Made by a program: the position numbers and the translations under genes. From the NCBI RefSeq assembly GCF_000012825.1, contig NC_009614.1, positions 2,356,001 through 2,420,000 on the forward strand: DNA of 64,000 nt. The letters run 5' to 3'. Positions 9,763 through 19,249 of the stretch are shown piece by piece. Below the pieces are notes generated by a model. It searched no databases, had not been told where the DNA came from, and was given only the letters and a program-made list of their open reading frames with translations. How positions within the stretch are numbered: position 1 is the stretch's first letter; the number at the start of each line of letters is the position of its first letter. The DNA is from Phocaeicola vulgatus ATCC 8482. Lineage in GTDB: Bacteria > Bacteroidota > Bacteroidia > Bacteroidales > Bacteroidaceae.

Positions 9763-11286
9763 ATGTCAGAGGCTAAGAGAATTAAAACCGCATTGGTGTC
9801 GGTTTATCACAAAGAAGGTTTGGACGAGATTATAACCAAACTACACGAAGAAGGAGTAGAGTTCCTGTCAACAGGAGGTACAAGACAGTTTATCGAATCT
9901 TTAGGTTTCCCTTGCAAAGCGGTGGAGGATCTTACTACTTATCCCTCTATTTTGGGCGGACGTGTGAAGACACTGCATCCTAAAGTCTTTGGAGGTATTT
10001 TATGCCGTCGTGGTTTGGAACAAGATATGCAACAGATAGAAAAATATGAAATACCCGAAATAGATTTGGTCATCGTTGACCTGTATCCGTTTGAGGCAAC
10101 TGTGGCTTCGGGGGCCGAAGAACAAGCTATCATCGAAAAAATTGATATAGGTGGTATTTCTTTGATTCGTGCTGCTGCTAAGAACTTTAATGATGTGGTG
10201 ATTATCGCTAGTCAGGCACAATATAAGCCGTTCCGTGATATGTTGCTGGAACATGGCGCTACTACTTCACGCGAGGAACGCCGTTGGTTCGCAAAAGAAG
10301 CGTTTGCTGTTTCTTCTCATTATGATTCTGCTATCTTTAACTATTTTGATGGTGGTGAAGGTTCGGCTTTCCGTTGCGCGGTGGAAGAACAAAAACAACT
10401 TCGTTATGGTGAAAATCCTCATCAGAAAGGTTATTTCTATGGAAATCTGGATGCGATGTTCGACCAGATTCATGGAAAAGAAATTTCCTATAACAATTTG
10501 TTGGATATCAATGCGGCCGTAGATTTGATTGATGAATTTGATGAGGTGACATTTGCCATTCTGAAGCATAATAATGCCTGTGGATTAGCTTCGCGCCCTA
10601 CTGTGCTGGAAGCATGGAAAGATGCGTTGGCAGGCGATCCGGTGTCGGCTTTCGGAGGTGTGTTGGTTACTAATGCCGTGATTGATAAAGAAACAGCGGA
10701 AGAAATCAATAAACTGTTCTTTGAGGTAATTATTGCTCCGGATTATGATGTAGATGCATTAGAGATTCTGGGACAGAAGAAGAACCGTATTATTTTGGTT
10801 CGTAAGGAAGCTAAATTGCCGAAGAAACAATTCCGTTCTTTATTGAATGGGGTTTTGGTTCAGGAAAGAGACCTGGATGTGGAAACTCCTGCCGACTTGA
10901 AGCAGGTTACTGAAAAAGCTCCTACGGCGACTGAAATAGAAGATATGTTATTTGCAAATAAGATTGTGAAGAATAGTAAAAGTAATGCTATTGTACTGGC
11001 CAAGAACAAACAACTGCTGGCTAGCGGTGTAGGTCAGACTTCACGTGTGGATGCATTGAAACAAGCCATTGAAAAAGCAAAATCATTTGAGTTTGATTTG
11101 AATGGCGCAGTGATGGCCAGTGATGCTTTCTTCCCTTTCCCCGATTGTGTAGAGATAGCGGATAAGGAGGGTGTGAAAGCTGTTATCCAGCCGGGAGGCT
11201 CTGTAAAAGACGAGTTGACTTTCCAATACTGCAATGAACATGGCGTAGCTATGGTCATTACAGGGATTCGTCACTTTAAACACTAA
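9763..11286 (+). CDS. purH: Bifunctional AICAR formyltransferase / IMP cyclohydrolase
   Basis: The 507-residue protein is the family's normal length for Bacteroidetes. It catalyses the last two steps of IMP synthesis: formylation of AICAR with 10-formyl-tetrahydrofolate, then ring closure to IMP, in the cytosol. The N-terminal MGS-like cyclohydrolase domain has STGGTRQF and LGGRVKTLHPKVFGG. The C-terminal transformylase domain has LRYGENPHQKG, the K-H pair in LKHNNACG, and the DAFFPFPDCVE/PGGS region. It stands alone with its own promoter and is followed by an intergenic inverted repeat before mreB. Confidence 0.97.
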   Translation: MSEAKRIKTALVSVYHKEGLDEIITKLHEEGVEFLSTGGTRQFIESLGFPCKAVEDLTTYPSILGGRVKTLHPKVFGGILCRRGLEQDMQQIEKYEIPEIDLVIVDLYPFEATVASGAEEQAIIEKIDIGGISLIRAAAKNFNDVVIIASQAQYKPFRDMLLEHGATTSREERRWFAKEAFAVSSHYDSAIFNYFDGGEGSAFRCAVEEQKQLRYGENPHQKGYFYGNLDAMFDQIHGKEISYNNLLDINAAVDLIDEFDEVTFAILKHNNACGLASRPTVLEAWKDALAGDPVSAFGGVLVTNAVIDKETAEEINKLFFEVIIAPDYDVDALEILGQKKNRIILVRKEAKLPKKQFRSLLNGVLVQERDLDVETPADLKQVTEKAPTATEIEDMLFANKIVKNSKSNAIVLAKNKQLLASGVGQTSRVDALKQAIEKAKSFEFDLNGAVMASDAFFPFPDCVEIADKEGVKAVIQPGGSVKDELTFQYCNEHGVAMVITGIRHFKH

Positions 11287-11293
11287 GATCATT

Positions 11294-11360
11294 GCAATTT
11301 ACCATTTGCGGCTACAATCGGACTGTTTATACAGCATTGTTCAGGTAAATGGTAAATTGC
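11294..11360. repeat. Intergenic 14-bp inverted repeat after purH
   Basis: GCAATTTACCATTT (11294-11307) is perfectly complementary to 11347-11360, around a 39-base loop. The right arm is followed by several near-copies of AATTGTAAATTGC. It may act as the purH terminator. It resembles in layout two other A+T-rich hairpins at 12430-12510 and 19159-19249. Confidence 0.6.
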
Positions 11361-11398
11361 AAATGTCAATTGTAAATTGCTAAATTGTAAATGAATTT

Positions 11399-12421
11399 AT
11401 GGGATTATTCTCCTTTACACAAGAGATTGCGATGGACCTTGGCACTGCCAATACCATCATTTTAAATAACGGGAAGATTGTAGTGGACGAACCTTCGGTC
11501 GTTGCGCTTGATCGCCGTACCGACAAGATGATTGCCGTAGGCGAACGGGCTAAAATGATGTACGAGAAGGAAAATCCGAATATTCGTACTGTACGTCCGC
11601 TACGCGACGGGGTTATTGCCGACTTTAATGCCTGTGAACAGATGATGCGCGGTTTAATAAAGAAAGTGAACATGGGTAATCGTTTCTTTTCTCCTTCTTT
11701 GCGTATGGTGATCGGAGTTCCCTCAGGTAGCACTGAAGTAGAGCTTCGTGCGGTACGTGACAGTGCTGAGCATGCGGGAGGACGGGATGTTTATTTGATT
11801 TTTGAACCTATGGCCGCGGCTATTGGTATCGGTATTGATGTAGAGGCTCCTGAAGGTAATATGATTGTTGATATAGGTGGTGGTTCTACAGAAATTGCCG
11901 TGATTTCATTGGGTGGTATTGTTTCCAACAATTCGATACGTATTGCCGGTGACGATCTTACAGCCGATATTCAGGAATATATGAGCCGCCAGCACAATGT
12001 GAAGGTGAGTGAACGTATGGCCGAACGTATCAAGATACATGTAGGCGCTGCCTTGACTGATTTGGGAGATGATGCTCCCGAAGATTACATTGTACGCGGG
12101 CCTAACCGTATCACTGCTCTTCCCATGGAAGTTCCGGTGTGTTATCAGGAGGTGGCGCATTGTTTGGAAAAGAGTATTGCAAAAATTGAAACAGCTATCC
12201 TTAGTGCATTGGAACAGACTCCGCCTGAACTTTATGCTGATATTGTTTTGAACGGTATTTATTTGGCTGGTGGTGGTGCTTTGCTGCGCGGTTTGGACAA
12301 GCGTCTGACAGACAAAATCAATATTCCGTTCCATATAGCCGAAGATCCTTTGCTGAGTGTGGCGAAAGGTACCGGTATTGCACTGAAGAATGTAGATCGT
12401 TTCTCTTTTTTGATGCGGTAA
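11399..12421 (+). CDS. mreB: Rod shape-determining protein MreB
   Basis: The 340-residue bacterial actin forms membrane-bound filaments that position the side-wall peptidoglycan machinery. The actin-fold motifs are present: phosphate-1 MDLGTANTIILNNG, phosphate-2 DIGGGSTEIAVIS, and the adenosine motif LAGGGALLRGLDK. It is the first gene of a complete rod-complex cluster (mreB, mreC, mreD, mrdA, rodA) read in one direction. The 105-bp gap to mreC is unusual within this otherwise tight set and holds a hairpin repeat. Confidence 0.97.
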   Translation: MGLFSFTQEIAMDLGTANTIILNNGKIVVDEPSVVALDRRTDKMIAVGERAKMMYEKENPNIRTVRPLRDGVIADFNACEQMMRGLIKKVNMGNRFFSPSLRMVIGVPSGSTEVELRAVRDSAEHAGGRDVYLIFEPMAAAIGIGIDVEAPEGNMIVDIGGGSTEIAVISLGGIVSNNSIRIAGDDLTADIQEYMSRQHNVKVSERMAERIKIHVGAALTDLGDDAPEDYIVRGPNRITALPMEVPVCYQEVAHCLEKSIAKIETAILSALEQTPPELYADIVLNGIYLAGGGALLRGLDKRLTDKINIPFHIAEDPLLSVAKGTGIALKNVDRFSFLMR

Positions 12422-12429
12422 ATGATTTG

Positions 12430-12512
12430 CTAATGAGGCAGTTTGCTAATTTGCTAATGCCATGCGGTATGGATAGCGCAGTACATTGGCACATTGGCAA
12501 ATTAGCACATTG
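12430..12512. repeat. A+T-rich hairpin repeat in the mreB-mreC gap
   Basis: Copies of TTTGCTAATTTGCTAATG on the left face GGCAAATTAGCACATT on the right, giving an imperfect stem. The loop contains AATGCCATGCGGT (12456-12468). The same 13 bases lie in the loop of the hairpin at 19159-19249, so the two belong to one intergenic repeat family. Confidence 0.5.
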
Positions 12513-12526
12513 AACAATTGGTATTA

Positions 12527-13375
12527 ATGAAAAATCTGCTGAATTTCTTTTTAAAGTATAACTACTGGTTTCTCTTTGTTCTTTTGGAGATAATCAGTTT
12601 TGCTTTATTATTCCGCTTCAACAGTTATCAGGGGAGTGCGTTCTTTACATCTGCTAATTTTGTTTCGGGAGCTATGTATGATGCAGCCAATAATGTTACC
12701 GGATATTTTCATCTGAAAACGATCAACGATGAGTTGGTACAGAAAAATGTGGAACTGGAATTGCAGTTGGAGAGTATCCGTAAAGCTTTGATTGAAGCGA
12801 CGGAAGACAGCAGTGGTGTAGAACAGCTTAAGCAGGAAGCACTGGCAGGATATGATATATTCAAGGCTAGCGTGATAAATAACAGTGTGACTCATGCTGA
12901 TAACTATATTACACTTGACAAAGGAGAAGCGGATGGCATTCGTAGTGAGATGGGAGTGGTAAATGGAAGCGGTGTGGTTGGTATTGTTTATCTCACCTCT
13001 CCACATTACTCCATTGTCATTCCGGTATTGAATTCCAAAAGCAGTATTAGCTGTAAGATAAAACGGAGTGATTATTTCGGCTTCTTGAAATGGGATGGCG
13101 GTTCATCCGAATTTGCTTTTATAAAGGATATGCCCCGTCATTCATTATTTTCTTTAGGTGACACCATTGTAACCAGTGGACACAGTGCTGTTTTCCCTTC
13201 CGGCATTCCGGTGGGTACGGTAGATGATATCGCCGATAGTCACGATGGCTTGTCTTATTTGCTGCGGGTGAAACTATTTACGGACTTCGCCCGTTTGAAT
13301 GATGTGCGCGTAATTGCCCAAAAAGGGCAGGAGGAACAATTGGAGTTGGAAAAGCAGGTAAAAACGACTAAGTAA
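12527..13375 (+). CDS. mreC: Rod shape-determining protein MreC
   Basis: The 282-residue protein has one N-terminal membrane segment (about residues 10-30), a coiled coil (about 60-105) and the periplasmic MreC beta-barrel domain (for example GVVGIVYLTSPHYSIVIPVLN, VTSGHSAVFPSGIPVGTV). It links cytoplasmic MreB to the periplasmic transpeptidase PBP2. The ATG at 12527 is chosen over the in-frame TTG at 12518. It is followed at 9 bp by mreD. Confidence 0.95.
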   Translation: MKNLLNFFLKYNYWFLFVLLEIISFALLFRFNSYQGSAFFTSANFVSGAMYDAANNVTGYFHLKTINDELVQKNVELELQLESIRKALIEATEDSSGVEQLKQEALAGYDIFKASVINNSVTHADNYITLDKGEADGIRSEMGVVNGSGVVGIVYLTSPHYSIVIPVLNSKSSISCKIKRSDYFGFLKWDGGSSEFAFIKDMPRHSLFSLGDTIVTSGHSAVFPSGIPVGTVDDIADSHDGLSYLLRVKLFTDFARLNDVRVIAQKGQEEQLELEKQVKTTK

Positions 13376-13383
13376 GAAGGTTG

Positions 13384-13884
13384 ATGTTGACTTATCTACA
13401 AAGAATAGAGTGGTTTATCGGACTGGTACTGTTGCAAGTGCTGGTGCTGAATCATATGCATATCAACGGGTATGCCACTCCTTTCTTTTTTATCTATTTT
13501 ATTTTGAAGTACAATTCGGGAGTTAGCCGTAATGTCCTTATGATATGGGCATTCCTGTTGGGATTGACAGTCGATATATTAGGCAACACTCCGGGGATGA
13601 ATGCGGCTGCGGCCACTGTACTGGCTTTTATGCGTGAACCTGTATTACGATTAGTCACGCTCCGCGATAGCGTCGAGGATTTTGAACCGGGTATCAAGAG
13701 TATGGGATTCTCGCCTTTCTTCCGGTATATCTTATTGTGTACTTTCTTATTTTGTACCATTTTACTTGTCATAGATACTTTTTCATTCTTCAACCTGCCT
13801 GTCTTATTGTTGAAAATATTGACAGATGCCTCAATAACCATCATTTGTATATTGTGTGCTGAGGCAATCAGGAGGAAAAAATAG
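13384..13884 (+). CDS. mreD: Rod shape-determining protein MreD
   Basis: The integral membrane protein of about 166 residues has five to six hydrophobic helices, the usual size for MreD, and lies in the canonical place between mreC and mrdA. Sequence conservation in MreD is low, so context carries much of the call. The start is the ATG at 13384; a TTG lies one codon earlier. Its stop TAG overlaps the GTG start of mrdA by one base, which indicates translational coupling. Confidence 0.9.
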   Translation: MLTYLQRIEWFIGLVLLQVLVLNHMHINGYATPFFFIYFILKYNSGVSRNVLMIWAFLLGLTVDILGNTPGMNAAAATVLAFMREPVLRLVTLRDSVEDFEPGIKSMGFSPFFRYILLCTFLFCTILLVIDTFSFFNLPVLLLKILTDASITIICILCAEAIRRKK

Positions 13885-15734
13885 TGGAAAGAGATTATAA
13901 TCTGGAGAAGCGGAAATATGTAATCGGTGCATCGGTGATCGTTATTGTGCTGATTTACCTGATACGTCTTTTTACCTTGCAGATTATGAGTGAGGATTAT
14001 AAAAAGAACGCCGATAGCAACGCTTTTCTGAACAAGACACAATACCCTAGCCGTGGGGTGATGTACGATCGGAACGGTAATCTGCTGGTGTATAACCAAC
14101 CTGCCTATGACGTTACGATGGTGATGAAAGAGGTGCACAACCTTGATACGCTTGATTTATGTAAAACATTGAATATTACCCCCGACTATTTTAAAAAGCG
14201 TATCCGCGAGATAAAGGACAGACGTTCCAATCCGGGCTACTCTCCATATACTCATCAGGTATTTATGACCCAGCTTTCGGCAGAAGAGTGCGGAGTCTTC
14301 CAAGAAAAACTGTTCAAGTTTCCCGGTTTCTATATTCAGCGGCGTACTATCCGCCAGTATAATTACAATGCGGCTGCTCATGTTCTGGGAGATATTGCAG
14401 AAGTGTCCAAGGGGGATATTGAAGCCGATGATTACTATGTACGCGGTGACTTCATAGGGAAACAGGGGGTGGAACGCTCATACGAAAAACAGTTGAGGGG
14501 CGAGAAAGGAGTGGAGATATTACTGCGCGATGCCCGTGGACGTATTCAGGGACGGTATATGGACGGGAAATATGACAAGACTCCCGTTCCGGGGAAGAAT
14601 CTGAAACTAGGTATAGACATAGAGCTTCAGATGTTGGGAGAGCGTCTGTTGGAAGGGAAGATAGGCAGTATAGTGGCTATCGAGCCATCCACAGGAGAAA
14701 TACTTTGTATGGTATCTGCTCCCACTTTTGACCCAAGATTGATGGTGGGGCGCCAACGGGGTAAAAATCATCTGGAACTGGCGCGTGACAGTTGGAAACC
14801 ATTGCTGAACCGTTCTATTATGGGGCAATTCCCACCGGGATCTACTTTCAAGACTACTCAGGCGTTGACTTTCCTGCAAGAGGGGATTATTACTCCTCAG
14901 ACAGCCTATTCTTGCTATCATGGCTTTGTGTATGCCGGTCTTAGGGTGGGCTGCCACTCTCATGGGTCGCCCCTGCCTTTGGTGCCTGCCATTGCAACTT
15001 CCTGTAACGGTTATTTCTGTTGGGGGTTGTTTCACATGATAGGGGCGAAGAAGAAGTATGGTTCTGTACAGACTGCCATGAATACATGGCGTGATTATAT
15101 GGTTTCTATGGGATTTGGTTATCCTTTGGGAGTAGACCTTCCGGGTGAGAAGCGTGGGATGATCCCGAATGCTGCTTATTATGATAAGAACTATCGGGGA
15201 TCATGGAACGGACTGACGATTATTTCTATTTCCATCGGCCAGGGGGAAGTGACGGCTACTCCGTTGCAGATTGCTAACCTTGGGGCTACTATTGCTAACC
15301 GGGGCTATTATATTACTCCGCATGTAGTGAAAGAAGTGGAAGACGAGCCGTTGGATACCCTGTATACGACCAAACGTTATACTAAAGTAAGCCGTGAACA
15401 TTATCAGACGGTAGTCGAAGGTATGCGTTCGGCAGTATTGGGAGGAACTTGCCGTAATGCGAATATTCCGGGAATTGAAGTGTGTGGCAAGACAGGTACG
15501 GCGCAAAACCGTGGAAAGGACCATTCTGCTTTTATGGGGTTTGCACCAATGAATGATCCTAAGATTGCCGTGGTAGTCTATGTAGAGAATGGAGGTTGGG
15601 GAGCAACCTATGGTGTACCTATCGGTGCATTGATAATGGAGAAATATTTAAAAGGCGAACTTTCACCGGAAAGTGAGGCGAAAGCGGCGGAAATACAAAA
15701 CAGACGAATAGATTATGGCATACACGAACGATAG
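13884..15734 (+). CDS. mrdA: Penicillin-binding protein 2, class B transpeptidase
   Basis: This 616-residue class B PBP cross-links peptidoglycan during side-wall elongation. It has an N-terminal membrane anchor (about residues 12-32), a PBP dimer/pedestal domain, and a transpeptidase domain with S320-T-F-K323, S373-C-N375 and K536-T-G. It starts with GTG, overlapping the mreD stop. The Shine-Dalgarno sequence AGGAGG at 13870-13875, rare in Bacteroides, fixes that start. The last 20 bases overlap rodA, its partner glycosyltransferase, so the two are probably made in fixed ratio. Confidence 0.96.
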   Translation: MERDYNLEKRKYVIGASVIVIVLIYLIRLFTLQIMSEDYKKNADSNAFLNKTQYPSRGVMYDRNGNLLVYNQPAYDVTMVMKEVHNLDTLDLCKTLNITPDYFKKRIREIKDRRSNPGYSPYTHQVFMTQLSAEECGVFQEKLFKFPGFYIQRRTIRQYNYNAAAHVLGDIAEVSKGDIEADDYYVRGDFIGKQGVERSYEKQLRGEKGVEILLRDARGRIQGRYMDGKYDKTPVPGKNLKLGIDIELQMLGERLLEGKIGSIVAIEPSTGEILCMVSAPTFDPRLMVGRQRGKNHLELARDSWKPLLNRSIMGQFPPGSTFKTTQALTFLQEGIITPQTAYSCYHGFVYAGLRVGCHSHGSPLPLVPAIATSCNGYFCWGLFHMIGAKKKYGSVQTAMNTWRDYMVSMGFGYPLGVDLPGEKRGMIPNAAYYDKNYRGSWNGLTIISISIGQGEVTATPLQIANLGATIANRGYYITPHVVKEVEDEPLDTLYTTKRYTKVSREHYQTVVEGMRSAVLGGTCRNANIPGIEVCGKTGTAQNRGKDHSAFMGFAPMNDPKIAVVVYVENGGWGATYGVPIGALIMEKYLKGELSPESEAKAAEIQNRRIDYGIHER

Positions 15735-17169
15735 TATATGGAAATCAGTGGACTGGATGACTATCTGCATTTATCTGATGCTGGTTATCTTTGGATGGTT
15801 CAGCGTATGTGGAGCCAGCTATGATTATGGTGAGATTGATTTTTTTAGTTTCGACACTAGGGCAGGAAAACAGTTTGTATGGATCTGTTGCTCTTTGGGG
15901 CTCGGATTTATCCTGATGATGTTGGAGGATAAGTTGTATGATATGTTTGCTTATATTTTATATGGAGGCATGATGCTGCTGTTGTTGATAACACCTTTTC
16001 TGGCAGAGGATACTAAGGGATCTTACTCATGGATAAAATTCGGACCTGTAAGTTTGCAACCGGCGGAATTTGCTAAATTTGCCACGGCGCTGGCTTTGGC
16101 TAAATTTATGAATGTCTACGGGTTTACAATGAGTAAGTTAAAGTATTCATTGCCTGTGGTAGGGATGGTGTTGCTGCCCATGCTGCTTATTATTTTGCAA
16201 CGGGAAACGGGGTCGGCTTTGGTTTATCTGGCTTTCTTTTTTATGCTGTACCGGGAGGGGATGCCGGGTTCTATTTTGTTTGCCGGGATTTGCGCCGTGG
16301 TCTATTTTGTAGTTGGAATCCGTTTTGGCAATGAATTGATGGCGGATGACTGTACTTCCATCGGTGAATTTTCTGTGTTGCTGCTGATAGTCATCCTTTC
16401 TGCTTTATTAGTTAATAGTTATTGCAAAAAAGCATCGGTAGTGTGGTATATCGGAGGGATTGGTGTTGGTGGTACCTTGCTGGCTTTATTATTTTCGTAT
16501 TATGTTATCCCTTTTGACATTACTTGGTTCCAATATGGATTGTGCGTAGTTTTATTGTTCTATTTGATCTTCCTTTCTATGCATGAACGTATGCGTAATT
16601 ATTTTTATATTGCTCTATTTGCGATAGGTTCGGTGGGATTTCTTTTTTCTGCCGATTATGTTTTCAATAATGTGCTGGAGCCACATCAGCAGATACGTAT
16701 TAAAGTGGTGCTTGGTATGGAGGAAGATTTGGCGGGGGCAGGATACAATGTGAATCAGAGTAAGATTGCTATTGGGTCGGGAGGCTTATGGGGGAAAGGC
16801 TTTTTGAATGGTACACAGACTAAACTGAAGTATGTGCCTGAACAGGATACAGACTTTATCTTCTGTACGGTAGGGGAAGAAGAAGGCTTTGTAGGTTCGG
16901 CGGCCGTATTGTTTCTTTTTACCGGACTTATTTTGCGTCTTATTGTGGTGGCGGAGCGTCAGCATACTCGTTTTGCCCGTGTTTATGGATATTCGGTATT
17001 AAGCATTTTCTTATTCCATCTGTTTATTAATATAGGTATGGTTTTAGGACTGACCCCCGTTATAGGCATACCACTGCCTTTTTTCAGTTATGGGGGATCT
17101 TCTTTGTGGGGATTTACGATCTTGCTTTTTGTATTCTTGCGTATTGATGCAGGGCGGGGAAAACGTTAG
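15715..17169 (+). CDS. rodA: Rod shape-determining SEDS glycosyltransferase RodA
   Basis: The 484-residue membrane protein is a SEDS-family peptidoglycan polymerase. The signature region is near the C-terminus (GIPLPFFSYGGSS), and about ten to twelve helices are visible. It polymerises lipid II together with PBP2 in the elongasome. An insertion in the middle gives extra hydrophobic helices (about residues 215-310), making it longer than the roughly 370-residue E. coli RodA; this longer form is common in Bacteroidetes. It ends the rod operon, only 3 bp from the stop of the convergent gldH. Confidence 0.95.
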   Translation: MAYTNDSIWKSVDWMTICIYLMLVIFGWFSVCGASYDYGEIDFFSFDTRAGKQFVWICCSLGLGFILMMLEDKLYDMFAYILYGGMMLLLLITPFLAEDTKGSYSWIKFGPVSLQPAEFAKFATALALAKFMNVYGFTMSKLKYSLPVVGMVLLPMLLIILQRETGSALVYLAFFFMLYREGMPGSILFAGICAVVYFVVGIRFGNELMADDCTSIGEFSVLLLIVILSALLVNSYCKKASVVWYIGGIGVGGTLLALLFSYYVIPFDITWFQYGLCVVLLFYLIFLSMHERMRNYFYIALFAIGSVGFLFSADYVFNNVLEPHQQIRIKVVLGMEEDLAGAGYNVNQSKIAIGSGGLWGKGFLNGTQTKLKYVPEQDTDFIFCTVGEEEGFVGSAAVLFLFTGLILRLIVVAERQHTRFARVYGYSVLSIFLFHLFINIGMVLGLTPVIGIPLPFFSYGGSSLWGFTILLFVFLRIDAGRGKR

Positions 17170-17172
17170 AGC

Positions 17173-17670
17173 TTATTGGTTTTCCGGTTTGCGCAACCGG
17201 ATACCTATATCGCTGATTCCCGTCAACGGGTTGTCCGTCATGATATGGACGATGCGGAAAGTACGTGCGCTTCCTTCTGTACGGATAGGAATAGATGCTT
17301 TATAAGGCAGGTCACATTGATATAATCCACAAAGACCATTTCCTGTTTTATTTCCAGCTTCGTCAACCAGAAAAAGTTGTAAAGTGTCTGTGACGTAAGT
17401 CAAAGTATCCTTTGTGTTATGGCTGACTTCTAGCCAAATATCTCTGTAAGGATAAGATTCTTGATAACGGATACCGATTTCTGCTTCGTAATTTCCGGCA
17501 GGGATAGAATTGGGCAGGGTATAAACAAGAGTATCACTTTTATCCCATCCGTCAAGGGGGACGGGGGCGTAAGAGTGATAGATGATATTGTTTTGACAGG
17601 CTGCCAATATGAGTATTGGCAGCCATGTCAGTTTATTCTTTAGTTGATACAGGAGTTTGTGGCTTTTCAT
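17173..17670 (-). CDS. gldH: GldH-like lipoprotein
   Basis: The 165-residue lipoprotein has a lipobox ending at C25 (ILAAC). The body fits the GldH family (CQNNIIYHSYAPVPLDGWDKSDTL region, and a C-terminal DIGIRLRK). GldH is part of the gliding-motility/type IX secretion set in Flavobacteria. Most gut Bacteroides keep gldH next to this ricT-like gene without gliding, so its role here is unknown. The start ATG at 17670 overlaps the end of the upstream ricT-like gene by 38 bp, so the two are coupled. The open frame extends much further upstream, but only as a shadow of the ricT tail. Confidence 0.85.
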   Translation of the reverse strand: MKSHKLLYQLKNKLTWLPILILAACQNNIIYHSYAPVPLDGWDKSDTLVYTLPNSIPAGNYEAEIGIRYQESYPYRDIWLEVSHNTKDTLTYVTDTLQLFLVDEAGNKTGNGLCGLYQCDLPYKASIPIRTEGSARTFRIVHIMTDNPLTGISDIGIRLRKPENQ

Positions 17671-19147
17671 TCGGGATTTGGCTATTGTTTCCGTTGTTCT
17701 TGTTGTCATTTTCCTTTCCTCCTCCGTTATTCCGGTTTTCACTGCCTCCTTCATTATTACCATTATTGGGGCGGCGTTTATTGCGGTTCCGGTTTCCGTC
17801 TTCCCGATTTTCACGACTGCGCTCTTCCCGGTTGCGACTTTCCCTGTTGCGATTTTCTTCTTTAGGGCGGTTTCCGTTCTCTTCGCGTGGCTGCTGAGCC
17901 TTGTTTTCTTTAGGCTCTCTAGGTTGTTTGGGACGTCCTTCTCTAAGTGGCCGGTTTTCTTTGGGTTGTTGTGACCGGTTCTCTTTAGGTTGTTGCGGAC
18001 GTCTGTTTTCATTGGGAGTACCTTCTCCGTTATTACCGTTATTTTCCGGCTTACGTTTTTTCTTTCGGTTGCTGTTGTTGCCTTTTCGTTTGTCGAATCG
18101 GGTTAAGCTTTCTTGTTCTACTAAATCAACGGGCTTTTGAGGTTCGTTCTTTTTGACAGATTCGGTTAAGCTTTCCGGTTTCTCACCCCGTCGGTTCATA
18201 TTAATAATTTCAAAAGCACGGCGTGCGGTGATGGTTACAGCATTAGCTATGAAGTTTTTGTCAGTAGAGTACATGATAGTTCCCTTCAAAATATCCGCTT
18301 TGAAAAAATAGAATGTACTATCCGTCGTTTCTAAAGTCATTTCTTTGCTTGGAAGGCGTTTTTGGGACTCTACATAGGCGTCTACCTCATAGTTTAGGCA
18401 GCATTTCAGCTTGGCACATTGTCCGGCTAACTTTTGGGGATTCAGAGAAATATCTTGATAACGTGCCGCACTGGTAGATACAGATACAAAATTTGTCATC
18501 CAGGTAGCGCAGCACAATTCACGTCCGCAAGGTCCGATACCGCCAATGCGTCCGGCTTCCTGACGGGCGCCAATTTGTTTCATTTCTATACGTACACGGA
18601 AAGCTTCGGCCAGTACTTTGATCAGTTGGCGGAAGTCTACACGTTCGTCCGCGATGTAATAAAAGATAGCTTTGTTGCCATCGCCTTGATATTCCACATC
18701 ACCGATCTTCATGTCTAGGTTCAGATTCTTGGCTATCTGGCGGGACCGGATCATTGTGTCATGTTCTTTGGCTTTTGCCTCCTCGTATTTTTCCATATCT
18801 ACAGGTTTTGCCTTGCGGTAGATACGCTTGATTTCGGCATCGGGTTTGATGTTTGCCTTACGCATTTGCAAAGGTACCAATCTTCCCGTCAGGGTTACTG
18901 TACCGATATCGTGTCCGGGACTTGCTTCTACAGCTACTATATCTCCTTTTTCCAGCTTCAGTTTGTTGCTGTTCTTATAATACCCTTTGCGGGTATTCTT
19001 GAATTGAACTTCAACCATTTCCTGTTCCTCGGTGTTGCCGGGAATATCAGCCAGCCAGTCGTAGGTGTTCAGCTGCTTATCCTGTCGTCCGCAGCCTTTG
19101 CAACACAAACAGCCGCTTCCGTTCTTTAATTTGAATTCATTGTCCAT
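17633..19147 (-). CDS. ricT: RicT-like PSP1-domain protein with a long disordered basic tail
   Basis: The 504-residue protein has a PSP1/YaaT domain (about residues 40-320). Its many cysteines include KGSGCLCCKGCG-like N-terminal and GPCGRELCC and KLKCCLN motifs that may bind an iron-sulfur cluster. In Bacillus, RicT belongs to the RicA-F-T complex that tunes RNase Y and phosphorelay activity; a matching role here is not established. The last 165 residues are low-complexity Asn/Arg/Glu/Pro/Gln with repeated PKEN and NRE units, a disordered, RNA-binding-like tail absent from the Bacillus protein. It sits between holB and gldH, the conserved Bacteroidetes order. Confidence 0.85.
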   Translation of the reverse strand: MDNEFKLKNGSGCLCCKGCGRQDKQLNTYDWLADIPGNTEEQEMVEVQFKNTRKGYYKNSNKLKLEKGDIVAVEASPGHDIGTVTLTGRLVPLQMRKANIKPDAEIKRIYRKAKPVDMEKYEEAKAKEHDTMIRSRQIAKNLNLDMKIGDVEYQGDGNKAIFYYIADERVDFRQLIKVLAEAFRVRIEMKQIGARQEAGRIGGIGPCGRELCCATWMTNFVSVSTSAARYQDISLNPQKLAGQCAKLKCCLNYEVDAYVESQKRLPSKEMTLETTDSTFYFFKADILKGTIMYSTDKNFIANAVTITARRAFEIINMNRRGEKPESLTESVKKNEPQKPVDLVEQESLTRFDKRKGNNSNRKKKRKPENNGNNGEGTPNENRRPQQPKENRSQQPKENRPLREGRPKQPREPKENKAQQPREENGNRPKEENRNRESRNREERSRENREDGNRNRNKRRPNNGNNEGGSENRNNGGGKENDNKNNGNNSQIPNEKPQTPVSTKE

Positions 19148-19158
19148 AATTCTGTTTT

Positions 19159-19249
19159 AATTGAGAATTGAAAATTGAGAACTAAGAAATAAATGCCATG
19201 CGGTTCTGTTATTTTTTAATGCTCAATTCTCAACTTTTAATTTTTCAAT
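19159..19249. repeat. A+T-rich hairpin repeat between holB and ricT
   Basis: The left arm (19159-19181, AATTGAGAATTGAAAATTGAGAA) faces an imperfect complement at 19221-19249. The loop holds AATGCCATGCGGT (19192-19204), identical to the loop motif at 12456-12468. It overlaps the holB stop codon. Confidence 0.5.

Noticed and set aside
17671..18012. N-terminal extension of gldH
   Set aside because: It is the antiphase shadow of the low-complexity ricT tail; the lipoprotein signal begins at 17670.
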